DNA of 64,000 nt from Ditylenchus dipsaci. Lineage: Eukaryota; Nematoda; Chromadorea; Rhabditida; Anguinidae. The stretch spans positions 1-64,000 of the forward strand of contig SADC01001291.1 in the NCBI GenBank assembly GCA_004194705.1, given 5' to 3'. Each line of letters opens with the position of its first letter. Position 1 is the stretch's first letter. Shown piece by piece: positions 10,942 to 20,600 of this stretch. The notes under the pieces were generated by a model that was not told the origin of the DNA, did no database searches, and was given only the letters and a program-made list of their open reading frames with translations. The translations under genes were made by a program, and so were the position numbers.

Positions 10942-11127
10942 ATTATGCTTCTGCTTTTGTTCTTTTTTGCTTTCTGCGGTTAAATTTCTTCTTCTTCTTT
11001 CCGCTTCTGCTTTTTGAAAAACACTGATTGTAACACACACACTTCCTAGAAAAAACCAGAGTATTTATCAATGTTTTCAAATGAAAACAGTTTGTGATAA
11101 TTTTCTGACAACAAAATGTGTAAAGAA

Positions 11128-11335
11128 TAGGGTTGTCGATACCCGAAATTTCGCGTACCCGAACCGAGGAACCGGACCGAAACCGAAAGTTTCGGGTACC
11201 CGAACCGAAACCCAAAACCTAAAATTTTCGGGGTAACACTTTACTTGCCCCCCCCACGGCTGACCCACTTTCGGGTGAATTTTTAAAACCGATTGCATAT
11301 TCGTGTTTCTCGACCCGAATTTTACGGGAAATGAT
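11128..11335. repeat. hAT-like end with ACCCGAACCGAAACC array
   Basis: Starts TAGGGTTGTCGATACCCG and continues in ACCCGAACCGA-type repeats to about 11225, with CGACCCGAATTTTACGGG at 11310. The opposite end was not found; it is probably truncated. Confidence 0.5.
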
Positions 11336-11519
11336 CATCAGATTATGTGAAAGTGAAAATTTTTGTTTGAGATTTGCCTTGGCCCCCCAAAGTAAAATTT
11401 TATAAAATTTTGAAAAAAATATATTTTTTGAATTGGCGCCTTTGAATTTTGAAGGGATTAAGGGTGTATCGGAGGGGAAGGGAATAAAAGGGGCCACTAA
11501 TCACACAGGGCCACTAACA

Positions 11520-11800
11520 AGAAGATGTTGAACATAGTTTTGAATACTGGGGCCTACCGCATAAATCAACTCTGGTATGCATGCTTTTTCATGCATCCAT
11601 AGTCACTTTCGAGTGATTTGTGTCTAAGGTATGTGGGTGTGCGCATCTCAACCCCAGCAACCAAGTCGGGCGGAAGGGCCCTGATAGGTTAAAGATGCGC
11701 GCACTCACTTACCTTAGACATGATTCCGAGAAGTACTCTTGATCAAAAAATGCGTATAGAGTCTCTTTTTGCCACGGCCCGAGTTGAAAAACATGGTAAA
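11520..11800. repeat. Dispersed repeat family B, copy 1
   Basis: Shares the order GCCTACCGCATAAA, TCTGGTATGCATGC, GTGTCTAAGGTATGTGGGTG, GCGCGCACTCACTTACCTTA and TGATTCCGAGAAGTACTCTT with copies at about 7620-7760, 17990-18180, 44300-44590 and 51540-51860. The two halves are imperfect inverted repeats around a variable GC-rich centre. Class unknown. Confidence 0.75.
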
Positions 11801-12101
11801 GCAGCCAAAAAAAAGTGCCCTGTTGTAGAATCTGCATGCTGCTTAGACATCCAGAAATCACAAAATTAGAGTCAAGGTGGAGGATGGAATTTGATGTTTT
11901 TTTTGTGTGAACTATTGTCGTGTACCCCGTTGTGCAAAGAGTCCCACCATAACAGGCTGCCCAGCGAACGCGAAAAATATGAAGAACCTATATCTTAGAA
12001 ATACCGGGGAAAGCATTTATTTAAGGCGTCACAGAGCCAGATAAAACACTTAAGACATTGTCACGGCATAAATTTACTCAAACAGTCAACTGTCTATGTA
12101 T

Positions 12102-13701
12102 TTAGATTCTCCGTTTCTTCATTTCTGATCCATCCATAGAGACATCCGCCATGATACTGGTATTACCTTCGGCCATCGATTCATCATGCTGAATGCAATC
12201 ATCTCCCGACTTCTCATTGAGCACCTTCTCCAGCAAATCATTGACCAATCCACCGTTGCTACTCTTCAATTCCTTCCAGCCCTTGCTGGAATGACGCGCT
12301 TATGGTGAATCGAAATGAAGTCTACGCATGCCTAAATAAATCCGCTATTTCCAACAAGTAATAAGATTGTCATTAAACCATTTTGAGATTCGGAGCGAAG
12401 TAAGTATCAGCAATCACAGCCATCTCAGCGACATTTTCGTTGCTGATCTTCGTAGTTAAGTAGTACTCACCTAAAGTAACAAACTACTGACAGACAGTTT
12501 AAAGGAAAACCTACACTGCTCCTCAACGGCAAAACAGCATATTTGTCTGCGATGGCTAGAATTTCGGGAGCACACGATTCGAACCAGAAAACGCTAAGAG
12601 ATCCACAATAAATGAACTCGATCATGGCTCGGACCTAAAATAACATACACTGAATAAAGAAAATGCAAAACAAATGCCTACAGTCTCTGGACGAAAGTCA
12701 TGAATCACAATCTTTCCTGCTGAGCCTCCAACATACCAGACTGAGAGAACATTGAGCGAAACACACGACTTGTTGAGCTAGAATGCACCGATGAGCTGCG
12801 AAAACTTTGATCCGATCTGGAAACAAAGGATATGGATAAGAGTAATCAGCCATGTAGCAAACTTCGATTTGACAGTCAGCGAACAGTTCACTTTCAAATA
12901 TTTGACGATTGGCGAGACGCAGAGAGTTTTCGATTTTGCAGACCAGTCACCCTTTGTGTCGCACTCAAATTGCTTGTTTACATCAAGATCCTTTGATCCG
13001 AACGCAAGAAATTCGAGTTCGCAGAGCAAGAAAAGAGAACCGTCAGGATGAAGGCTGCCCACAATCGTTTCCTGCTGTACTTGGTATTTGCCACGACCCT
13101 GCTGATGTATGAAGTCCTTGGTGTCACGGCAGATTTCGGTTCGAGATCTGTGCACGTTGAACATGGAAATTTCGAAATCAGTCATCAGCGGCTCCGTGAC
13201 ATTCTGAAAAAAGTTTCAGTCTTGCTCAGGGATAAATCTCGGTCGTAATAATTACTTGCAATCCAACTTGACGAAGAAAAAACGAGACCGTATTGACATC
13301 TTCTTGGCGTTTACCATTTGGGAACACATGCAATTCCCTACGAAATTTTAGATGATTTTAGATTACACAAATTTTCAAATTCAACTGACCAACTGACTGA
13401 GGGAGCTTTAGGTGAGTAAAATCGCTTGCTGACTAGACTGCCACCATTCTTGAAAAGCTTCATCAACTTCGCGAACTAAAAAAATAGTAGTTAAAATTTT
13501 GAAAACAGGACACTTGAAGATACTGATCGATACGCCATTCAAGCTTGCAAGAGATGGCCGACACTTTGTCATTTGCTTAGAGATGCTCGCTGCGTTTGAC
13601 GGTCCACCAGACGATACAGCTAAAAAGTATCGTGATGCATAGTACATTGCAGAAAATCCTAAATACTTACGCCCAAACAATTGAAACGGACTGCTGGACA
13701 T
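12102..13701 (-). CDS. MATH-BTB protein, SPOP-like CUL3 adaptor
   Basis: Exons: 13701-13671, 13619-about 13524, 13475-13390, 13337-13256, from 13203, 12816-12682, 12634-12515, 12470-12379 and 12331-12102. Start MSSSPFQLFG. The MATH domain reads SAISCKLEWRIDQY, NGGSLVSKRFYSPKAPSVSW, LHVFPNGKRQEDVNTVSFFL, FIHQQGRGKYQ and HPDGSLFLLCELEF. The BTB domain reads KVFAAHRCILAQQ, FSQSGMLEAQQE, IVIHDFRPETV, RAMIEFIYCG, EILAIADKYAVLPLRSS and NENVAEMAVIADTYFAPNLK. A tail ends EMKKRRI, a possible nuclear signal as in SPOP. The family recruits substrates to CUL3 ubiquitin ligase through MATH and binds CUL3 through BTB. At least five one-base losses, mostly in A or G runs (near 12285, 12470, 12705, 12762, 13525 and 13565), break the frame. 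Because the domains are otherwise well kept, I favour sequence error over decay. The MATH-to-BTB junction is unclear. Confidence 0.8.
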
Positions 13702-13759
13702 GGTTGCTTGCTGCAATTGAGTGCAAAGGAGCTTACTTTCCAAGCGCGAAAACTACAAG

Positions 13760-14430
13760 TTAACTTTACCACCGACAAAAAAAAAAGCTCAGGCTATAGG
13801 GGTGCCTACTATTATAGGGGCCTTCTATTAGAATTGCAATTAGAAGGGGGGCGCTTATTTTTCGATCATAAATTTGAAGTAATTTACCACTCCAACAATG
13901 AAAGTTTTTATCCTATTTTCAAATTTTTTATGATTTTTGGGCAGAAATTTCAGGCCAATTGTTTGTCCAGGGCAGCCAAATTAAAGGGAGGGAAAACTGC
14001 ATATATATAGGTAGGTCGTAGGTCACAGGTTCGACTACTACCGGCTGCACACCATTTATTTTATTAATAATTTCGTGTAAAAGTCATCCTTGGGCTCTTG
14101 ACTGTCCGACAAGACCATCAACGCATGGTTTCACACCTAGTGTAGCTTATTCGTAACCTAAAAAAGAGGCTATAGCTACGATAATCACGGGTTTTGAGGG
14201 TGTCTTTTTCGACAAGTCACATGTTTCATATACAGAAATGTAGCCAGTAGATTATGAGCTTTCATTTGAGCTATCATACAGGGTAGAAGGTAATAATTTG
14301 CTAGAGCTAAGATTTTTAAAACTTTTATCGATGTCCAATTCAATGCAATTGTGCAAGTTACGTAAGATTTCATTGAAAAAATTTTGATGGATAAGCAAAA
14401 AAGTGTCCTCTAGAGTTAATGTCTTCAACT
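13760..14430. repeat. Repeat shared with the core of the 6.1-7.4-kb hAT
   Basis: Blocks such as TTTCATTTGAGCTATCATAC and CAGGTTCGACTACTACCGGC recur in reverse orientation at 6400-7130. The second resembles a Pol III B box. No gene is visible. Confidence 0.55.
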
Positions 14431-14473
14431 GATTTGTTAGAATTGAAATTTTAAAGTAAATTTGTAAGTTTAA

Positions 14474-14745
14474 AGGGGCATGCCCGTGCCGGACACGGTG
14501 AAATTTGAATTTCCAAAAGGCGGGACCACTTTAATGCGTGAGACCAAAAAAATTCAAATTCAAATGTTCATTCGTGTTATAATTGCTGTTGTATACTAGT
14601 CGTATACTGCGCAATTCTCACTAGTATACAACAGCAATTATAACACGAATGAACATTTGAATTTGAATTTTTTGGTCTCACGCATTAAAGTGGTCCCCGC
14701 CTTTTGGAAATTCAAATTTCACCGTGTCAGGCGCGGGCATGCCCT
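14474..14745. mobile_element. piggyBac-like palindromic MITE
   Basis: Near-perfect palindrome with arms of about 125 bases around 14599-14619. The ends AGGGGCATGCCCG / CGGGCATGCCCT are flanked by TTAA on both sides (14470-14473 and 14746-14749), the piggyBac target. Non-coding. Confidence 0.75.
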
Positions 14746-14865
14746 TTAAAGTGTTTTTTGATTAATTCTGTGAATTTTTTGTCTACCATAAGCGTTTCAG
14801 AATAAAAATAAAAAGACATTATTGAGCAATGAACGTACGAATGATACCTGAATCCTTAGTCAATA

Positions 14866-15310
14866 TTGGGTATTTTGTCTCTGGGTGTTTTGTCTTTGGG
14901 TATATTGACCATTGGGTATTTTGTCCATTGGGTATTTTGACCATTGGGTATTTTGTGTAATTGGGGAGTAATTGACAGCAAATTAGTGCTGGAAATGATT
15001 GCAATCGATTAGTCAATAGTTTTTGGCCCTAATTGTTAATGAACTTACTAAAATGTACGGTAAAAAATAGGTTATGCATCCACTGGGAATCGAAGCTGAG
15101 AGATCAAAATATTCGCATTATGATTTGCAACCTCCCTTTAATAACATTGAAAAAGGTTGCCAGTTCATAGATGCGATTTAAATTGGTTGCCAATTGAATT
15201 GGTTGCCAGTTGATAGTTGCCAGTTGAATTTGTTGCCAGTTGATAGTTGCCACTTGAATTGGTTGCCAGTTGATAGTTGCCAGTTAAATTGGTTGCCAGT
15301 TGATGGTCGT
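14866..15310. repeat. Two short tandem arrays
   Basis: 14866-14965 is built of GGGTATTTTGTCCATT-like units. 15149-15305 is built of GGTTGCCAGTTGATAGTTGCC-like units. Both look like arms of foldback elements, but no partner arm or duplication was found. 15310-15860 holds nothing I can name. Confidence 0.55.
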
Positions 15311-15865
15311 TCGTCGTGATCGATGGTCAGCGGCTCAACCACCCGCAGTTGAGCAATAAATCAACATCAATAGCGAAAGTAGTGATTTCTATGCCTAAAC
15401 GACACGGTATCTAGAAATGTCTCGGCACGATATGTCAAATCAAAATTCGGCATGTCTGATCGAAAGTGTCTACATGTGGACAACTCGAGTCACTACCGAT
15501 TCGGTAGTATCTAACAGTCTTGTTCACGCCTGCATTTGATTAAACTCCACATCGATTATCTAGGCTGATCGGTTTCCAATTGATCAACCCGTTTGTGTAA
15601 GATTTTTGGTAGTCAACCGCTTCATTAACCATTAACAGGTTGATTGGTATTTGGTTAATCGACCGGTGCTAATTGGGCATTAAAAAACAGCAAAAAAGGG
15701 AACCTATGAGTCCAGGAATTCATGGATGATACAAGACAGGCAAATCTTTTTTTGCCTCAAATTTTTTCTTGATGTAAAACGACTTTTAAAACGAAAACGG
15801 TCAGCATAGCTATTAATAGTTGATTGTATTTTGTAAAACTTGAGGTCATTCTAAACGACGTTTTT

Positions 15866-16864
15866 ATGGTTTGCTTCCTTCGTCTCATTCACAGGCTACT
15901 TTTTCAGAAGAAGCATGGTGATGTTAGTAGTTGTCCTAGTTCGGAGTATTCTTTCGTGTGCTGGGCTTTCAGTTTTATCGGATGCAAGAAAGTAAGCTCT
16001 TTATATAAATATACGTCTTCGAAAATCTATCTAAAACCTCTTCTTAGAAAAGGAGGGGTTCTCCAAGGAGGCGGGTGCAAAATTTGTCAGTGGCTGAGTC
16101 ATCAACATCTAACGTCAAGATAAGTCCTACTTTGGGTAGCAAGAAACATAAAAAGTATGCTTTCATGATTCCTCATTACATTCTAATCGCACTTTATCTC
16201 TAGGAAGGCATCAGCACACAAGAACAAAAAGGCTGCAATTGCAACTACCGATGGAACTCTCATCAAGTCCGATTTCACTACGAACGCAAAGCCAGCTATG
16301 CCTACATTAGAGACCAAATCTGAAGAAAAGGACCAGTATAAAACGTATCAGCCGTCGAAAACCAATGAACAGGTGGGTCCTATTTTCGTACGGTGGATTC
16401 TCGGTATAGTGCTGCTTTTATGCATGACCGCCTGCGGTCTAATCCCTTATATTCACAAATATTTTAACATGCTTATATTAAGTCTCGCTTTACTGCTGGA
16501 ACAGTTCCTCCAAATAATGTGGTCAAGAAGCCAGATGTCAAGCGAACAACTGAACAAACTGCTGAGGAACCCGTGGATAAAGATCTGGAGCATGATGGCT
16601 ACCAAGCGTCGAAGACTTGTGAAGGGGTGTGTTCATGTTTTTTTTCACGAAACTGGTCAGTTCTCCTTCTCTTTCAGACACGCACTACTGAGAAGACCAA
16701 GACTAAAAGCAACATAAACGTTAACAACGTGGTTGCTAACGCTAGTCCAGCTCAGCCGGTATTTTCATATTGTTCCCCTATCAATCACTCAATTTATCAT
16801 ACTGTTTTAGTCTCTACTCGGCAAACCTCCAGTTTCTGCAGTCTCCGAAATGAAAGCTTTCTGA
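15866..16864 (+). CDS. Lysine-rich low-complexity protein, unknown
   Basis: Six exons (15866-15991, 16048-16154, 16204-16372, 16483-16626, 16678-16758, 16811-16864) join in phase with GT-AG introns to give 226 codons plus stop TGA, with no frame break, which supports a real gene. Start ATG 15866 opens the first exon (MVCFLRLIHRLLFQKK) and is the earliest in-frame candidate I would trust; an upstream exon is possible. A short hydrophobic patch (FVCWAFSFIGC) is followed by basic, serine/threonine-rich text (KKKRRGSPRRR, KKHKKKASAHKNKKAAI, TEKTKTKSNINVNN). I recognise no domain. The composition suits a disordered nuclear or chromatin-associated protein, or a cytosolic tail, but that is inference. 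It sits 0.8 kb upstream of REEP on the same strand, with its own poly(A) signal. Confidence 0.6.
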
Positions 16865-17041
16865 GGTTTTGTTTTGGATATGGTTTGTTTGGGCAGTTAT
16901 CGTTTTTCAGAAAACTGGTCGAGATCATTCAAACAAGTATTACTATCTGGTGTGCTGGCTAAACAAATGTTCAAAGAATTCCGAGTATGTGGTCCCTTCT
17001 ATATGCTCTTTTGCTCTGTAATTAATTGTAATGTAAATGAA

Positions 17042-17047
17042 AATAAA
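17042..17047 (+). promoter_or_regulatory. Polyadenylation signal after the lysine-rich gene
   Basis: AATAAA 178 bases after the stop codon at 16864. The stretch 17050-17690 then holds nothing recognisable except the REEP 5' region. Confidence 0.45.
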
Positions 17048-17692
17048 CATCATTCTATATTCGATGGAATTGCGTCCCGTAAAGAGTGTTTTCTTCCTGT
17101 TTGTATGTTCGCTTTCCTCCTATTCCAGTGACACTCATCGTTTTATTGGCTGTATGTCCATCCTTTGCTGCTTCTCCTCCACTCACTTTGTTGACGAAAA
17201 ACATAGGTGGAATTGTTGCTAGAAGATAGCAGATGGGTTGTTTGCAGCTTTTCACTCCTCTTATACTTTATTCTTTTTACTATGACTTGTTTTTAACTCG
17301 CATTTTCAACTTAACTTGACTTGCAAGATTATTGAAATTTTGTGCTTATTTGTGTATTTTTGTCGGTTTTGAAATGTGTTTGGTCAGGACTACCATCTTT
17401 TATTTTCAAAAATATTTGTGCCTTTTGGGACCCCAGTCCTATTTTTGCTTCAAAATTGAAATAACTCGTAGGTAAGATGTCCCTCTTCATACGAAAGTAG
17501 TCAAAATGTGGTTTTTGGGGATGGGGATGGTGTAGATGTACTTGCGTACTTGTGAGATGTATTTCTTTTAGAAATTTTGAGATAGCAGTGCTGATTCTTA
17601 AGCAGTCCCGGTTTAAGTCAATTGGTTATAAAATAATAAGTGAATTTTTAGATAAATTTCATTCCCGTATTACTAATAGAATCATAAGAAAT

Positions 17693-20600
17693 ATGGTTAA
17701 CCTTCCTCCTCAGGTGCAAAAGTTTTTGGATGATGTGGACAAACGTCTGCATGAGCCAGGAATGGTCACAAACTCTCTTGCCAAGATCGAGGCGAAGACT
17801 AACGTGAAGCGCCTCCACTTGGTTGCAGGCTAGTTTTGTTCTTTTCATCGTTTTTCTTATGAGTTTTGTAAAAACAAGCCTTTGAGCTTGTGAATCACCC
17901 ACACACAAAGACCGTTTTTCTTTTGTTTTCTCTTTTACACAAACTGTGAAAATCGATATTTAAAGAAAAACAAAAAACTAGGCGCTACTGTAATCTCAAC
18001 TCCAAGCCCCCAAGCCCCCTGCGCCCCGAAGGGGCGCAGGGGCTTGAGAGTTAGAGATGCGCGCACTCACTTACCTTAGACATGATTCCGAGAAGTATAC
18101 TTGATCATAAAATGCATATAGAGTCTATTCTTGCCACGGCCCAAGTTGAAAAAACATGGTAAAGCAGCTAAAAAAAAGTGGCCCCTGTATTATTCCCTTC
18201 CCTCCCAATACAGCCCATAATCCCTTCTAAGCTGCTTTTTTGGTTCTTTTATGGCAAAATTTATTGCATAAAAATGGTTTTTAGACACTCCCAAAAAAGT
18301 CGGTTTTTTGAGGGGGGGGGTATATGACAGTAGGTCTGATTGTGGGGGGGGGGGTATATTACAGTAGCTTTTTTTGGGCGGGTATATGACAGTAGCGTCA
18401 AAAACTAATATATTTTTTTTGAAAGAAAGACACTGAAGATGCTCATAAAAATAGTTGCAGGCTTGGTAGTGATCCATGCTCTGTACTTGTTGTTTGGACG
18501 GTGTGCTGAGCTGTTGTGCAACATCACTGGATTTCTTTACCCTGCCTATGTCTCGTAAGTGACTTGATAAGTTTTAAACAGCAACATTCTCAAAGTACAG
18601 GGTGGCGCAAAAAAAATTCGGCCACCTTAAAAATTGAAGTACGTAACCCCTTGCCCGGTCGGTTTACGATTTTTGGGTGGCAAGCTCTCGGATGGCTGCA
18701 GGAACTTTCGTAACAAGACAATTTCGTAAGAGCGAACTTTCGTAAGAACGAACTTTCGTAAGAAACATTTTCGTAAAAAAACAGTTTCGTAACAGCGAAA
18801 ATTCGTAAGAAACTTTTTTGTAACTCGAATTTTCGTAACGGGTTTCTTTCGTAAGAGGAAATAATCGATTTTTTTTCACTTTTCATCAATCTACACATAG
18901 TTATTTCCCATCAGTGGCATGTATGGTGCAGCATGTAAGTTGATGGGATGTATTTTTTTCACCAGTGGTTCGATTCCACCTCTGACTGTTTCATTATTTT
19001 CTTGACTATTTTTGGTCAAAACATCACAGAAGCTATAAGAAATATCGAAGGAGGATCAAAAAGCAACTTAAAATATCACTAATGTTACTGAAAACCGCGT
19101 TACGAAAGAGCTTGTTACGAAAATTCACTGTTACGAAAAAATTTCTTACGAAAATTTGCTCTTACGAAAAAATTTTTAAAAAAAATTTCGCTTTTACGAA
19201 AATTCGCTCTTACAAAATTTTCTCGTTACGAAACTTCCTACAGCCTCTCGGAAACCTCCTCAATAATGCCGGCTGTGATAAACAGAAACACCAAAAAGCT
19301 CCTAGGTAGCTTAACCACTGCCATCGATTTTCCTGGGGTAATCGATGTGGCAAGGAGGTACCTAGGCGAATTTTTTCAAGTGGCCGCGTTTTTTTGCGCC
19401 ATCCTGCAGTTTGTTTTTATCAGCAAAATATGAAACCATTTCTTTGATAAGGAAATAGTTTTATAGTACGTTTTCCTTAACGTCTTTATGATGACTGAAT
19501 TTTTGGTGTTATTATTTTGTTTTTTTGTTTATAAGCTCGAAATTCGTTGCATAAGAAACGCGGATTTTGATCTCCTCTAAATATTTAGTGTTTTATGTCA
19601 GATGGACAACTAAAAACAAGACTCTAAATTAAGTGCTCGTGAATCAGAGTAATGATTAGGATAGGGCGAATGAGCGGAAATTTTGAAATGGTCTGCCATG
19701 TTAATAATGGGAAAAACCCAACTCGTATAGATTTTCGCACGAACTTTTCAAACTTTTTATTAGAAATCGTAAATTTTCAAGGCAAAAGTTTTTAAAAGCC
19801 ACCCCTAACACCAAATTTTCTTCCTGAATCCGAATCCGTTAAGATCAGATCAAAATAATCATTATGAGCTAAAATATACACTAAAGTAAGTGAGTGATGC
19901 AAATTTTCTGACTGGTCTACTCAAAATATCAAGCTCATAATCATTATTTTAATCTGATCTTAACGGATTTGGATTCAGGAAAAAATTTGGTATTAGGGGT
20001 GGCTTTTTAAAAAATTTCGCCTTGAAAATTAACGATTTGTAATAAAAAGTTTGAAAAGTTTGTTCATTAATCTACGACTCAATCTACGAGTTGGGTATCG
20101 TCCGTAAAAATTGCTTTGCCACCACTTTTTTTTTAAATTTATGCTCTTAAAATTTTATGTGCAGGCCTGCCCATATAATCCATTGCAATTCTTTGTAAAG
20201 CGGCACTTTATAGTTCCCCCCCCCATACTCGGATTTCTTGAAAAGTGACCCAAAATCACCTCCCGAACTCATTTTTTCTGTACAACACGATGTGGGAAGC
20301 ATATTTAAACACTTTCTGACAAAAAAATTTTGACCTTCGACAAAAAAATGCCTCCCATCCCTCAGTCAAAAATGGTCATTTTAAGGCATTTTAGGGTCAT
20401 TTTGGGTGATTTATCACATTTTTCTTGCTGGAACTTGGCAAAAAGGCCTCTAAATGCATTTTAAACCAAGAGTCTTGCTCGGAATTGACTCTGGATGTAA
20501 AAACATATGCATACCAGAGTTTCTTTATGCGGTAGGCTCCAGAAAGTAAAAACCTGTTCAAAATCGATCATTTTTATTTTTCTTTAATTTTGAAAATGCC

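Larger units (their letters stand above)
5882..11026. mobile_element. Composite hAT element carrying a chromodomain gene
   Basis: The inverted ends CAGTGTTTTCAAAAAGCAGA (left) and its complement with one extra T (right) are flanked by a perfect 8-bp duplication ATTGTAAC (5874-5881 and 11027-11034). Subterminal arrays of GCAGAAGCAGAAAC lie at 5890-6140, 9165-9308 and 10942-11010. Two further hATs (6150-7385 and 9309-10941) have landed in it. The remaining interior, 7386-9165, holds the BED-like/chromodomain gene. No hAT catalytic domain is visible. Confidence 0.85.

Noticed and set aside
15149..15305. Regularly repeated GGTTGCCAGTTGATAG units suggested a CRISPR-like array
   Set aside because: No unique spacers, a eukaryotic setting, and spacing of only 15-30 bases; it is a simple tandem repeat.
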